This document shows positions 16,876 to 25,638 of a DNA stretch of 64,000 nt, one piece after another. The stretch lies in assembly GCF_012911865.1 (NCBI RefSeq), contig NZ_JAAXYH010000004.1, forward strand, positions 1 to 64,000, written 5' to 3'. Below the pieces are notes generated by a model. That model saw only the letters and a list, made by a program, of their open reading frames with translations, did not search any database and was not told the DNA's origin. The translations under genes and the position numbers were made by a program. Origin of the DNA: Shewanella salipaludis. Lineage in GTDB: Bacteria; Pseudomonadota; Gammaproteobacteria; Enterobacterales; Shewanellaceae. Each line of letters starts with the position of its first letter. The first letter of the stretch is position 1.

Positions 16876-17583
16876 GTGACGCTTACCATCTCAGCGACAG
16901 GTGATACCCGTTTCAGGTTGCGGCAGGGCAGCGCATTTGCCTGCCTGTGTGCCTGCATCCTCCTGTGCGCCTTAGCGGCCAGCTTGCCCGCCCGGGCGAG
17001 TGACTCACCCGTCAAGGCCGACACGTCGGCACGGCATAAGATCAAGGTTTACCAATACCGGCGTGGCGACGGTCCGACGGTCTTCAGCGACACGCCGCCC
17101 GGTGACGGTGACTACCGCCTGCTCCTGTATGACTGTTTCGCCTGCAAGCCGGATTCGCGGCTCGACTGGCATAGCATTCGCCTGTTCGGCAACGACTACC
17201 GCCAGGCGATAGCGCGTGCTGCCCGCAGCCACAAGCTGGAGGCGGCACTCATACGGGCGGTGATCCATGCCGAGTCGGCATTCGACACCAGGGCCCTCTC
17301 ACGCACCGGGGCCATGGGGTTGATGCAATTGATGCCGGCGACGGCCGAGGCCATGGGGGTGAAAGACGCCTTCCAGCCGGAGCAGAATATTCAGGGGGGC
17401 AGCCGCTATCTGGCTAAGCTGTTGCAGCAGTTCGACGGTGACATAGCACTGGCTTGCGCCGCCTACAACGCAGGTCCAACCGCGGTGCGCCAATATCGGG
17501 GCGTGCCGCCATATCCAGAGACCCTGGCCTATGTGGAGCGGGTGCAGATCTTGTTGCAGCGCTACCGCAAGTTAGCGACCTAG
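16876..17583 (+). CDS. exported lytic transglycosylase (SLT domain)
   Basis: 235 residues from GTG 16876. A signal peptide ending near ASLPARAS (about residue 42) is followed by a DUF4124-like small beta region (IKVYQYRRGDGPTVFSDTPP) and a C-terminal SLT domain: AALIRAVIHAESAFDTRALS holds the catalytic Glu, then GAMGLMQLMPATAEAMG, NIQGGSRYLAKLLQQF and LACAAYNAGPTAVRQYRG. It would cleave peptidoglycan glycan strands in the periplasm, forming 1,6-anhydro ends. The domain order resembles small accessory transglycosylases rather than Slt70 or MltC. Stands alone or as the distal gene after lemA. Confidence 0.88.
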   Translation: MTLTISATGDTRFRLRQGSAFACLCACILLCALAASLPARASDSPVKADTSARHKIKVYQYRRGDGPTVFSDTPPGDGDYRLLLYDCFACKPDSRLDWHSIRLFGNDYRQAIARAARSHKLEAALIRAVIHAESAFDTRALSRTGAMGLMQLMPATAEAMGVKDAFQPEQNIQGGSRYLAKLLQQFDGDIALACAAYNAGPTAVRQYRGVPPYPETLAYVERVQILLQRYRKLAT

Positions 17584-17611
17584 GGTCTTGCGGTGCGCAG
17601 CGCCAGCCTGA

Positions 17612-18454
17612 CTATTCTCCCACTTCCCATTTTACGCTGACCTTGCCGCCCTGGCGCCCCAGCTTGGTTTGCAGGCAGGTCAGCATTTCGGTGGCTATCT
17701 CATCCAGCTGCCATGGCGGGTTTATCACCCACAGACCGGCGGCGGTCATGCCGAACTCGTCACTGTCGGCCTCCAGGGCCTGTTCTATCCTTAGCTGGCG
17801 CTTGATGCCGCTCTGGGCCAGCAGTGACAGCATGGATTCCGTCTGGGCGCGGTCGACCACTGGATACCAGAGCATAAACACCCCGGTGGCGAAGCGCTTG
17901 TGGGCCTTGATGATGGCCTGGGCCACATCCTGGTAGTCTGTCTTGATCTCATAACTCGGGTCTATCAGCACCAGGCCACGACGCTCCAATGGCGGCACTG
18001 CGGCGATCAACCCCTTGAGGCCGTCGCCCTTGATCACCTTGACCTGTTTGTCGCCGCTGAAATATTCGTCCAGCAGCAGATAGTCTGTGCCATGCAGCTC
18101 GTGCAGCACCATGCGATCTTTTTCCCTCAGTTCCATGTCCATCAGGGCCGGCGAGCCCGGATACAGGCTCAGCTCCTCTTCGCCGCCGTTGAAGTGTTTC
18201 ACCGCCGCCAGGTAGTCGTTGAGCGACTCGGGCAAGTCCGGCGCATTCCATAACTTGGCGACGCCTTCGAGGTATTCCCCCGTCTTCTGGGCAAACTCAT
18301 CCGTCAGCGCATAGCCACCCGCCCCCGCATGGGTATCTATATACACCAGAGGTTTATCTTTTTTATGCAGTAACTTGAGGGTTTGCAGCAAAATGGCGTG
18401 TTTGAGCACGTCGGCATAGTTGCCCGCGTGATAACCGTGACGATAACTTAGCAT
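17612..18454 (-). CDS. rlmJ: 23S rRNA (adenine(2030)-N6)-methyltransferase
   Basis: 280 residues starting at ATG 18452-18454 (MLSYRHGYHAGNYADVLKH, the near-invariant RlmJ N-terminus); the frame is open 70 codons further upstream, which is not used. SAM-binding YIDTHAGAGGY and catalytic motif IV LIDPSYE are present. RlmJ methylates A2030 of 23S rRNA; E. coli length is 280. It diverges from rsmJ with about 216 bp between the starts, so two rRNA methyltransferases share one promoter region. Confidence 0.95.
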   Translation of the reverse strand: MLSYRHGYHAGNYADVLKHAILLQTLKLLHKKDKPLVYIDTHAGAGGYALTDEFAQKTGEYLEGVAKLWNAPDLPESLNDYLAAVKHFNGGEEELSLYPGSPALMDMELREKDRMVLHELHGTDYLLLDEYFSGDKQVKVIKGDGLKGLIAAVPPLERRGLVLIDPSYEIKTDYQDVAQAIIKAHKRFATGVFMLWYPVVDRAQTESMLSLLAQSGIKRQLRIEQALEADSDEFGMTAAGLWVINPPWQLDEIATEMLTCLQTKLGRQGGKVSVKWEVGE

Positions 18455-18670
18455 CTGAATGTCCAGGTGGATGGCGGGCATTACCCGCATGAGTGTGGCA
18501 ATTATAGGGACTATGGGCTGGCGGGTAAATTGCCCTTTCTGTGGCTCAGGCTGGCATGCCGGCTCAAGCCCGGCCAAGCGGCAACCAAATAGCACTCGCG
18601 GCGCGGTATTCAGTGTCGCCGGCTTTTGGCATAATGGCCCCAGGCCATTTTTGACAGCAGACACTTAGTG

Positions 18671-19432
18671 ATGTCGATCCACACCCCCATTTTTTTCAAT
18701 CCCGAGTATCCCACCCTGGCCGACATCTGTCGGCGCTGGCAGTTAAGCCTGGATGCCGACGCCGCTTTCGAACTGAGGTTCGAGCAGGATGTTCTTAGCC
18801 TGCATAAGCGCGATGAGCCCAAGCTGGACGGCATAGTGGTGGATTTCGTCTCCGGCGCCGTCGCCCATAGGCGCAAGTTCGGCGGCGGCCGCGGCCAGTC
18901 CATCGCCAAGGCGGTGGGCCTCAAGCAGGGCGTCAACCCCAGCGTGGTCGATGGCACCGCCGGCCTCGGCCGTGACGCCTTCGTGCTCGCCAGCCTGGGC
19001 TGTACTGTGACTATGGTAGAGCGCCACCCTGTGGTGGCGGCCTTGCTGGAAGACGGCCTGCGCCGCGCCTACCAAGACGCAGAGATAGGTGCCTGGATGC
19101 GGGAGCGCATGCGCCTGTTTCATGGCTCCAGCCTGGAGGCGTTGGCACAGATGGGCGAAGCCGTTGACGTGGTCTATCTGGATCCCATGTATCCCCACAG
19201 GGACAAGTCGGCGCTGGTGAAGAAGGAGATGCGGCTGTTTCAGTCGCTGGTGGGCGCGGATCTGGATGCCGACGGCCTGCTGGCACCGGCATTGGCGCTG
19301 GCCGGCAAGAGGGTGGTGGTCAAACGCCCCGACTATGCCGAAGATCTCGACGGCGTTAAACCCAGTACTGTGATAGCAACCAAGAAGAACCGCTTCGATG
19401 TGTACGTCAAGGCAGCCATGAGCCGATCATGA
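18671..19432 (+). CDS. rsmJ: 16S rRNA (guanine(1516)-N2)-methyltransferase
   Basis: 253 residues; an in-frame GTG sits immediately before the ATG at 18671. SAM-dependent fold with the conserved RsmJ block [23 protein letters not shown] motif [20 protein letters not shown], and catalytic [21 protein letters not shown]. The enzyme makes m2G1516 in 16S rRNA. Faces amrS convergently with 40 bp between stops. Confidence 0.95.
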   Translation: MSIHTPIFFNPEYPTLADICRRWQLSLDADAAFELRFEQDVLSLHKRDEPKLDGIVVDFVSGAVAHRRKFGGGRGQSIAKAVGLKQGVNPSVVDGTAGLGRDAFVLASLGCTVTMVERHPVVAALLEDGLRRAYQDAEIGAWMRERMRLFHGSSLEALAQMGEAVDVVYLDPMYPHRDKSALVKKEMRLFQSLVGADLDADGLLAPALALAGKRVVVKRPDYAEDLDGVKPSTVIATKKNRFDVYVKAAMSRS

Positions 19433-19472
19433 GCTAATAGTGACAGCCATGAGCCGAGGGCCGGAGCCGCTA

Positions 19473-20558
19473 TCAGGCGCCGATGCGCACAGGAATGCGC
19501 CGCCGGCCGAAGTGCCCGGGTGGACCCTCGAACACCCCGGCAACGGCATGGCGGCAATAGTCACAATGGCCATTGTCATCCAGATGATATTCACCCAGCT
19601 GATACCAGTTTCTCTCTATCACCATGGCCTTGCAGTTGGGGCAGTAGGTGCTGTCCGAGCGAACATCGAATACGTTGCCGCAATAGACATAGTGCAGACC
19701 ATGACTCAGGGCTATCTTGCGCGCCCGCAACAGGGTGTTGAGCGGCGTCGGTGCCTTGTCCAGCATCTTGAAATCTGGATGGAAGGCCGAAAAATGCAGC
19801 GGCACGTCCGGGCCTATGTTCTCCGCCAGCCACTGGCACATATTATTGAGTTCTGCCTCGCTGTCATTCTCTCCCGGGATCAGCAGGGTGGTGATCTCGA
19901 ACCACACCCGGGTCTCATGCTTCAGGTATTTGAGGGTGTCGAGCACCGGCTGCAGATGGCCGTGACAATTCTTGTGGTAGAACTCCTGGGTGAAACCCTT
20001 GAGATCCACGTTGGCGGCATCCATGTGGCGAAAGAAGTCGATGCGTGGCTCATCACATATGTAACCTGCGGTCACAGCCACCGCCTTGATGCCTTGCTCG
20101 TGGGCGGCCTGGGCGACATCGACGGCATATTCGAGGAAGATTACGGGATCGTTATAGGTGAAGGCTATGCTGTCGCAGCCACTCTGCCTGGCCATCTTCA
20201 CCAGATCCTGCGGCATGGCGGTATCACACAGGGTGTCGATTTGTCGTGACTTGCTGATATCCCAGTTCTGGCAAAAACCGCAGCTCAGGTTGCAACCCGC
20301 GGTGCCGAAGGACAGCACGCTGGAACCCGGATGGAAATGGTTCAGCGGTTTCTTCTCTATGGGGTCGATACAGAATCCAGACGAACGGCCATAGGTGGTC
20401 AAGACTATCTCGCCCTGATGGTGCATGCGCACGAAGCAGCTGCCGCGCTTGCCTTCCCTGAGGGTGCAGTGATGGGGGCAGAGATCACAGGTGACCCGGC
20501 CATCTTCATGTTTATGCCAGTAACGTGTCGGGAAATACTCGGGTGGTACGGTTTTCAT
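19473..20558 (-). CDS. amrS: AmmeMemoRadiSam system radical SAM enzyme
   Basis: 361 residues from the ATG at 20556-20558 (MKTVPPEYFPTRYW); an ATG seven codons upstream (20579) lacks a ribosome-binding site. N-terminal CDLCPHHCTLREGKRGSC region (COG1180, pyruvate-formate-lyase-activating-like), then the radical-SAM cluster motif CNLSCGFC at about residues 89-96, and a C-terminal pair of Cys motifs (YCPNCKAM, CDYC). It will hold a 4Fe-4S cluster and cleave SAM; the physiological reaction is unknown. Divergent from amrB/amrA with only 60 bp between, so the three genes probably share regulation. Confidence 0.92.
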   Translation of the reverse strand: MKTVPPEYFPTRYWHKHEDGRVTCDLCPHHCTLREGKRGSCFVRMHHQGEIVLTTYGRSSGFCIDPIEKKPLNHFHPGSSVLSFGTAGCNLSCGFCQNWDISKSRQIDTLCDTAMPQDLVKMARQSGCDSIAFTYNDPVIFLEYAVDVAQAAHEQGIKAVAVTAGYICDEPRIDFFRHMDAANVDLKGFTQEFYHKNCHGHLQPVLDTLKYLKHETRVWFEITTLLIPGENDSEAELNNMCQWLAENIGPDVPLHFSAFHPDFKMLDKAPTPLNTLLRARKIALSHGLHYVYCGNVFDVRSDSTYCPNCKAMVIERNWYQLGEYHLDDNGHCDYCRHAVAGVFEGPPGHFGRRRIPVRIGA

Positions 20559-20618
20559 GACAATTCTTTCGATCAACATCTAGGCTTTAAGTATAGTAAT
20601 TCACAGGCCGAGGTGAGC

Positions 20619-21407
20619 ATGAAATACCGACTCCCCGTGGTCTCGGGCAGTTTTTACCCTGAGGAGGCCACGGAACTCAAAGAGACGCTGGCGAGCCTAT
20701 TCGCGGGCACCAAGGCAGAGACAGCTGCCGAAACACCCAAGGCGCTGATCGTTCCCCATGCAGGTTATCGTTACTCAGGCGAGATTGCCGCCGCCGGCTA
20801 CGCCAGTCTGCGCGGCCCTGAGATGGGGGGCATAGAACGGGTCCTGCTGCTCGGCCCCAGTCACAGGGTAGGGTTCGAGGGCTGCGCCATCCCCAGTCAC
20901 CAGTTTTTTTCCACGCCACTGGGCGATATTGGCGTCGATCGCCAGGCTTGCGCTCAGCTGCTGGAAGCCGGGCTGGTTGGTGTGCTGGACCAGGCCCATC
21001 AGTGGGAACACTCACTGGAGGTGCAACTGCCATTTCTGCAATACCTCTTGGCGGACTTCCAGATAGTTCCCCTGGTCGCTGGGCATTGCCGGCCGGAGAT
21101 CATCGCCGGGATATTGGATCTCTTCGCTGCCGATGCCGGGACGCGCTTCATCATCAGCAGCGATCTCAGTCACTACCATAGCGACGCCGAGGCGCGGCGG
21201 CGCGATGGCGAGACTATCGCAAAAATACTGGCACTCAAACCCAGCCTGCAACCCCAGGATGCCTGCGGCTGTTACGGCATCAATGGCTTGCTGAGTTTTT
21301 GCCGCAGGCACCATAACAAGATGACCCTGATTAAAAGCGGCAATTCGGGCGATGTCAGCCGGGACAAAACCAGGGTGGTAGGCTATGCCAGCTTCGCCAT
21401 GGTTTGA
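20619..21407 (+). CDS. amrB: AmmeMemoRadiSam system protein B (MEMO1 family)
   Basis: 262 residues from ATG 20619-20621, with AGGTGA just upstream; the frame is open 96 codons earlier over the amrS promoter and is not used. MEMO fold features are PHAGYRYSG, LGPSHRVGFEG, HQWEHSLEVQLPFLQ and IISSDLSHYH, whose His/Asp/Cys residues form a metal site in MEMO1-type proteins. Function in bacteria is unknown. Its last 23 bases overlap amrA, so the two are translated together. Confidence 0.92.
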   Translation: MKYRLPVVSGSFYPEEATELKETLASLFAGTKAETAAETPKALIVPHAGYRYSGEIAAAGYASLRGPEMGGIERVLLLGPSHRVGFEGCAIPSHQFFSTPLGDIGVDRQACAQLLEAGLVGVLDQAHQWEHSLEVQLPFLQYLLADFQIVPLVAGHCRPEIIAGILDLFAADAGTRFIISSDLSHYHSDAEARRRDGETIAKILALKPSLQPQDACGCYGINGLLSFCRRHHNKMTLIKSGNSGDVSRDKTRVVGYASFAMV

Positions 21408-21966
21408 ACTCGGGCCAGAGGCGCGTGAGGAATTGAAATCCCTGGTGTGGCAGGTGCTGCACGGCGCGCTGGCGCAAGACGGGGACAAGGGCTTAGTGCT
21501 GCCGCCGGCGCCAGAGTCGCCGGCCCTGTTGCAGCCGGCGGCGACCTTCGTGACCCTGCACCACAAGGGCGAGCTCAGGGGCTGCATCGGCAGTACTGAG
21601 GCCGACACCCCACTCTGGCAGGACGCCTGCGAACATGCCTATGGCAGCGCCTTCGAGGATCGCCGCTTCCCGCCGCTCAGAAAACACGAGCTCAAACACC
21701 TGAGCGTTGAAATCTCCATCTTGTCGGCGCTGCAACCGCTTGAGAACCAGGGGGAACAGGCACTGCTCGCCACCCTCAGGCCCGGAATCGACGGCCTGTT
21801 GCTGCACCAATACGGCCGCAGGGCGCTGTTCCTGCCCTCGGTCTGGGACGCCTTACCCGAGCCAGAGACTTTCCTGCAGGCACTGAAATACAAGGGCGGC
21901 TGGCCGCTGGATTATTGGGATCACACAATCGAAATCACCCTGTTCCAGACCCAGGTGGTGCGCTGA
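21385..21966 (+). CDS. amrA: AmmeMemoRadiSam system protein A (AMMECR1 family)
   Basis: 193 residues. The AMMECR1 signature ELRGCIGS is at about residues 62-69, followed by AYGSAFEDRRFPPL and SVEISILSAL. The reading frame overlaps amrB. The C-terminus (from about 21751 to the stop) is duplicated in decayed form at 25223-25387, 3.3 kb downstream. AMMECR1 domains are thought to act with the MEMO and radical-SAM partners, but no reaction is established. Confidence 0.92.
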   Translation: MPASPWFELGPEAREELKSLVWQVLHGALAQDGDKGLVLPPAPESPALLQPAATFVTLHHKGELRGCIGSTEADTPLWQDACEHAYGSAFEDRRFPPLRKHELKHLSVEISILSALQPLENQGEQALLATLRPGIDGLLLHQYGRRALFLPSVWDALPEPETFLQALKYKGGWPLDYWDHTIEITLFQTQVVR

Positions 21967-22142
21967 ATACATACTGCTTTGGATCAAGGGTTAGCATCAG
22001 GAAAGTGGTGCGTCACTGCCCGGGAAAAACGCCAGAGCAGGGTGTCATATATGCCAAGGATGCCTATGGGCGGCGATTTCCATATCGACACCAGCAAACT
22101 CTCCATTGAGCCATTCAACTGACTGGCCCAGTCATATGACAA

Positions 22143-22772
22143 CTACTCATTGCCGCCAGGCTGCCCAAAAGTGGCTGTTATGTATCTTAGTACAGCGCGA
22201 ATATCACCCTCAGTCAGATTGCTATTCCCACCTTTTGGCGGCATAGGCATCGAACTGCCGGGACTTTGAAAACCTGAGACAACATTATTAAACAGTTCAT
22301 TTTCACTCTTAGATAAGCGTCCATTTTTGCTGGTGAAATCAGGCACTCCCGGTAATCGACCCTTGCCGTCTGCACCGTGACAGGCAGTGCAATAGCTTTC
22401 ATAAATATGTTTCCCAGTGCCGGTAGCGGGTAAGGGCGCCGCTAGCGGAACGGCTTTTTGACCGGCATATTCGACCTTGTCATTTGCCCCCTGTAAAAAT
22501 GCAAGAATGTCACGGGTTTCCTGCCCTGTAAGTCCTGCTCTAATTCGCATATGAAATACACTCGTTACCCATTGATCATCACGAAGATCCGATGGGCTGC
22601 GCATATTGTGGCAACGGGCACAGTTTTCTGACCAAGCCTTGCTACCCTTAGCGGCATCACCTGCTGGTGAAGCAGCAAGCGCGAAAGTCCAGGGTGCAAC
22701 CGCGACCGACAGAAGGGACAAAACCATGGCTTTGCTCAATAAACCAGCAAGGCAATCTCTCATGTTTTTCAT
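22143..22772 (-). CDS. exported diheme cytochrome c
   Basis: 209 residues. A signal peptide (about residues 1-34, ending FALAAS) is followed by two heme c sites: CARCH at 51-55 and CTACH at 128-132. Candidate axial Met ligands occur in FHMRIR and SSMPMPPKGG. The second half is a standard class I cytochrome c domain (YESYCTACHGADGKG...LPGVPDF). It sits 30 bp downstream of a porin gene on the same strand, so they are almost surely one operon. Codon use and base composition are more AT-rich than flanking core genes. Electron partner unknown; periplasmic location expected. Confidence 0.85.
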   Translation of the reverse strand: MKNMRDCLAGLLSKAMVLSLLSVAVAPWTFALAASPAGDAAKGSKAWSENCARCHNMRSPSDLRDDQWVTSVFHMRIRAGLTGQETRDILAFLQGANDKVEYAGQKAVPLAAPLPATGTGKHIYESYCTACHGADGKGRLPGVPDFTSKNGRLSKSENELFNNVVSGFQSPGSSMPMPPKGGNSNLTEGDIRAVLRYITATFGQPGGNE

Positions 22773-22802
22773 GGCTATTTTCCTCGATTAGCAACCCACC
22801 AG

Positions 22803-24056
22803 TTAGAAACCATAAGCCATCTGAACCATGACTCTGTCTTGATCTGCATCACTCTCGAGCAATCCATCATTGAACTCATAGCTAACCTTGCCAATAAAAT
22901 TGCTGCTAAAAAGGTAATTAACGCCTAAGGCTGACTGTTCTTGATCCTGACTGTCATGCGGAGAATCGAAATCGGTATAACGTGCCACCAACTCCCATTT
23001 GGATGCTGAAATACGATAGGCCGCTTGCGTATACCATGTTGTCCAGGTCGCCCCTTCAGATGCGGCAGTACCTTCCCCGGTATCGGCCCCAACTTTAGTC
23101 TCAACATATTCGCCACGTAAGTTGAACCCTTGGTATTGCCAGTTGAAGTCGGCGCCAATCACATCATAATCACGCGCCGCTTCACCGCTGAGCAAGCTAC
23201 TATCCCCCTCATGGATAGAGGTTACCGTGGCTTTACCGCTGGCAGCGGAAATGCCCAGCTCAAAACCGGCGAAGGGAATGAAACCCAATCGACCTCCGAT
23301 GGTTTTTTCACCGTCACTGTCTGAGCCGAATCCCTCAGCCTCAACGCCATCGAGTGCATATTCTATTTCACCATCCTCTTCTTCCATCTCGGCAACCAAT
23401 TGCGGACCATTGCTCACATAGAATGCGTAGCTGGTGCGGACACTTCCTAGAGGAAAACCGCCACGCAGTTGCAAGCCCACATCGGATACAGGTGCCGCCC
23501 CATCATGACCAAATCCGGGTGGGGCAGAGGGTAATTTATTAATCCAGGACGGGTGGAGATTTTGACGAAACTGCCCAATAGGACTTAAAAACTTTCCTCC
23601 CATCAAGGTCATATAGTCGTTTATAAACCAGTCGACAACCAGGTATTCCAGGGCAACCTCAGTCTCTCCATCATCACCTACTTCAATCTCCATCTCCGAT
23701 TCCAGCATCACCAGATCGCGGTACTGAAAATGAAATATGGGTGAAAAGCTACCGACAGTAAAACTCCCCTCGGTTGCTTCAGTGTTGACATACCCTACGT
23801 CAGCATAACCCGTCATATGAAACAGAGAGTCCGATTGCGGCCATTCATTGGCGGTGCCAACCTCTTGTTTTGCGTCCCGGGCCTCCTGTTTCGCTGCAAG
23901 ACTTTGAATTTGTTTCTGAAGCTTATCCACTTCTGTTTGCATCTTTTTAAGATCCTGAGTTAACTCTTCCAGACTGGGTGAGGCAAACGCAGCATTAGAT
24001 GCAACAAGCGCCGTTGCCCCGATAGCTAGGGTTCGTATCAAACTTTCACGTTTCAT
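22803..24056 (-). CDS. outer-membrane porin with N-terminal coiled coil
   Basis: 417 residues. Signal peptide (about 1-25, ending AFASPS), then a heptad-rich coiled coil at about residues 28-65 (LTQDLKKMQTEVDKLQKQIQ), then an antiparallel beta-barrel of alternating hydrophobic/polar strands ending in the aromatic C-terminus MAYGF, the usual BamA recognition end. Layout is like phosphate-selective (OprO/OprP) porins, with an acidic EEEDGE loop. First gene of a likely operon with the diheme cytochrome. Substrate not predictable; a metal or acid anion, or a partner in electron transfer, are both guesses. Confidence 0.8.
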   Translation of the reverse strand: MKRESLIRTLAIGATALVASNAAFASPSLEELTQDLKKMQTEVDKLQKQIQSLAAKQEARDAKQEVGTANEWPQSDSLFHMTGYADVGYVNTEATEGSFTVGSFSPIFHFQYRDLVMLESEMEIEVGDDGETEVALEYLVVDWFINDYMTLMGGKFLSPIGQFRQNLHPSWINKLPSAPPGFGHDGAAPVSDVGLQLRGGFPLGSVRTSYAFYVSNGPQLVAEMEEEDGEIEYALDGVEAEGFGSDSDGEKTIGGRLGFIPFAGFELGISAASGKATVTSIHEGDSSLLSGEAARDYDVIGADFNWQYQGFNLRGEYVETKVGADTGEGTAASEGATWTTWYTQAAYRISASKWELVARYTDFDSPHDSQDQEQSALGVNYLFSSNFIGKVSYEFNDGLLESDADQDRVMVQMAYGF

Positions 24057-24779
24057 GATCCACCTCTGTTGTTAAAAGATGTTTATTTGCCTGGAGGTCG
24101 TTTATGACCAGATCAAGATTCATACTGGGCGTTGGCTTTCACGTTTTGATCTACGAGCCGGTTGTGGCCCGCTTTTAAAGGTGTCCACCACTCATGGCTA
24201 ACTTTCACACCCTGTTGTTTGAGTGCGTCTTAGCGACCATCCACACAGGGTGGTGATGCGTCATAAGCCAGGTCAGGGCATGGCATTTCTCATTAAATGA
24301 AATGTCATCAAGGACAAACAGCCGCTCTTTCTCTGCGAAAGCGGCTTGAATCTTGCCTTGCTCTGTGGAACCGCGTTTAAGGTGGTGCGCAAGCGGGTTG
24401 ATTGCTGATACGGCCAATAGTGTTGATGGTCATCCCCACGGCAAACCTGGCGGCGAGCTTCCTTGTGTCCAGAATTCATAACATGACGCTTGGGATTGCA
24501 GGCTTGTCGGTCAAGCCTGCGTGTTTCTGTCTTCATCGCGGATCCTTCGCGGCTGTTTGCATGACAAGAGTCCAACATCGACAATTTATCTCAGTCTAGA
24601 AGAGGCTGCTAAATCACGCCATTTACTGTGGGAGGCCATTTTTCGTTCTGAAACACAAAGGCGCTGACCGCTGGATTACTGGAACACCACTGTATGCTCT
24701 GCCTCGGCGAAGCACTTGCACCTGTTCCCATTGGCCCGATCCAGGGAGCCGGAGTGCATGCAGTTTGAGGTCAATGGGA
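24057..24779. other. intergenic/degenerate region
   Basis: No intact gene. Overlapping frames on the minus strand at 24205-24584 switch frame repeatedly and look like remnants of one or more genes broken by stops and frameshifts; I could not identify the ancestor. The segment contains the first copy of the 26 bp repeat at 24690-24715 and an imperfect palindrome near 24724-24778 (CCCATTG/CAATGGG arms). Confidence 0.4.
24690..24715. repeat. 26 bp direct repeat, copy 1
   Basis: Contains gctctgcctcggcgaagcac. It matches 25490-25515 at 25 of 26 positions. Probably a dispersed Shewanella repeat fragment. Confidence 0.75.
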
Positions 24780-24965
24780 CTAACGACGATTTTCGCGCCA
24801 AAGCATGACGGCGAGCAGGGCAGAAAACACGAATACAATGGCACTCGCCCATAACGGCACCGCGATCCCGTTAATTAAGATTGGCCACCCCAGTACAAAA
24901 CGAATGAACTGCAGAACCGTAACGCATGCAAATACGACAATGGCAATAATAGTGAAGGGCTTCAT
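24780..24965 (-). CDS. small two-pass membrane protein (61 aa)
   Basis: 61 residues from ATG 24963-24965, preceded by GGAG at good spacing; the frame is open 13 codons further upstream. Two hydrophobic helices (about residues 3-23 and 32-52) and a basic end (WRENRR). I do not know its function. Upstream, at about 25018-25026, lies GGCGTTAGGC on the minus strand, which resembles the R' end of an attC site, so it may also be a cassette gene, but the other half of such a site is not clear. Confidence 0.55.
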   Translation of the reverse strand: MKPFTIIAIVVFACVTVLQFIRFVLGWPILINGIAVPLWASAIVFVFSALLAVMLWRENRR

Positions 24966-25222
24966 GGCACTTACTCCGCAGACTGAGTCTGGAGTATGGT
25001 GCACTTTTCGAAAAAGAGCCTAACGCCAGCATGTTTATGCTTTGTGCTTTTGGCAAAGTGTCAACAGACAGGAAAGGCTGGAAATCTGGCTCCTCTCAGA
25101 AAGGAAATCCGGCCACCCATAGGATAAGGGTGTGGTCGTCCCCAGAAGTTGCAGCATGATGGATGGGAGAGTTTAAACGATCTGTACCTGTTCTCGCCTT
25201 GGCGCCTGTCCTGTCTTTCTCC

Positions 25223-25387
25223 CCAGGGGGAAAGACAGGCGCTGCTCGCCACCCTCAGGCCCGGAATCGACGGTCTGTTGCTGCACCAATATGGCCGCAG
25301 GGCGCTGAAACAAAAAGGCGGCTGGCCGGCGCACTATTGGTACTCTTCGATAAGGTAGCCAGGTTCCAGACCCTGGTGGTGGAGTGA
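25223..25387 (+). pseudogene. amrA: decayed duplicate of the amrA 3' end
   Basis: Starting at CCAGGGGGAA and continuing through ACCCTCAGGCCCGGAATCGA, this segment matches amrA 21751-21823 almost base for base, then lacks about 48 bp (amrA codons for FLPSVWDALPEPETFLQA), then resumes with GGCGGCTGGCCG and ends CCAGACCCTGGTGGTG plus TGA, as in amrA. Frame is lost after the deletion. The deletion ends are short gcNctg repeats. It cannot encode a working AmrA and is best read as a boundary duplication of the DNA inserted after amrA. Confidence 0.85.
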
Positions 25388-25489
25388 CACAGCACTAAGA
25401 GTGCAGACACAGATCAACTGATGGCATAGACAGGCAGCTAAGCACTACCACGCCGGTGACACGCTGCACTATCTTGAAAGAAGGGGTCC

Positions 25490-25515
25490 CTGTAAGCTCT
25501 GCCTCGGCGAAGCAC
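25490..25515. repeat. 26 bp direct repeat, copy 2
   Basis: Second copy of the 24690-24715 repeat, with one mismatch (t/a at the sixth base). Confidence 0.75.
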
Positions 25516-25638
25516 GTCCATATGCTTCACTCCCGGCTCGGCATTCTGCCTCACGCTCATAAGCTTATCGCTTTGCGATATTCGCCCATTCCTCGGAAGG
25601 TCACTGGCGCGATAGTGCCCAATGAACCCATTCTGCAA

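Larger units (their letters stand above)
24966..25638. other. intergenic region with amrA remnant and repeats
   Basis: No intact gene. It holds the decayed amrA copy at 25223-25387, a near-perfect hairpin at 25210-25239 (CCTGTCTTTC against GAAAGACAGG) at the left edge of that copy, and the second 26 bp repeat. Confidence 0.6.

Noticed and set aside
24205..24584. Possible transposase remnant on the minus strand
   Set aside because: Several short frames, none with a transposase motif I could name; left as degenerate DNA.
24724..24778. Palindrome (CCCATTG/CAATGGG) as an attC site
   Set aside because: Arms pair, but AAC/GTT boxes in the right places are missing.
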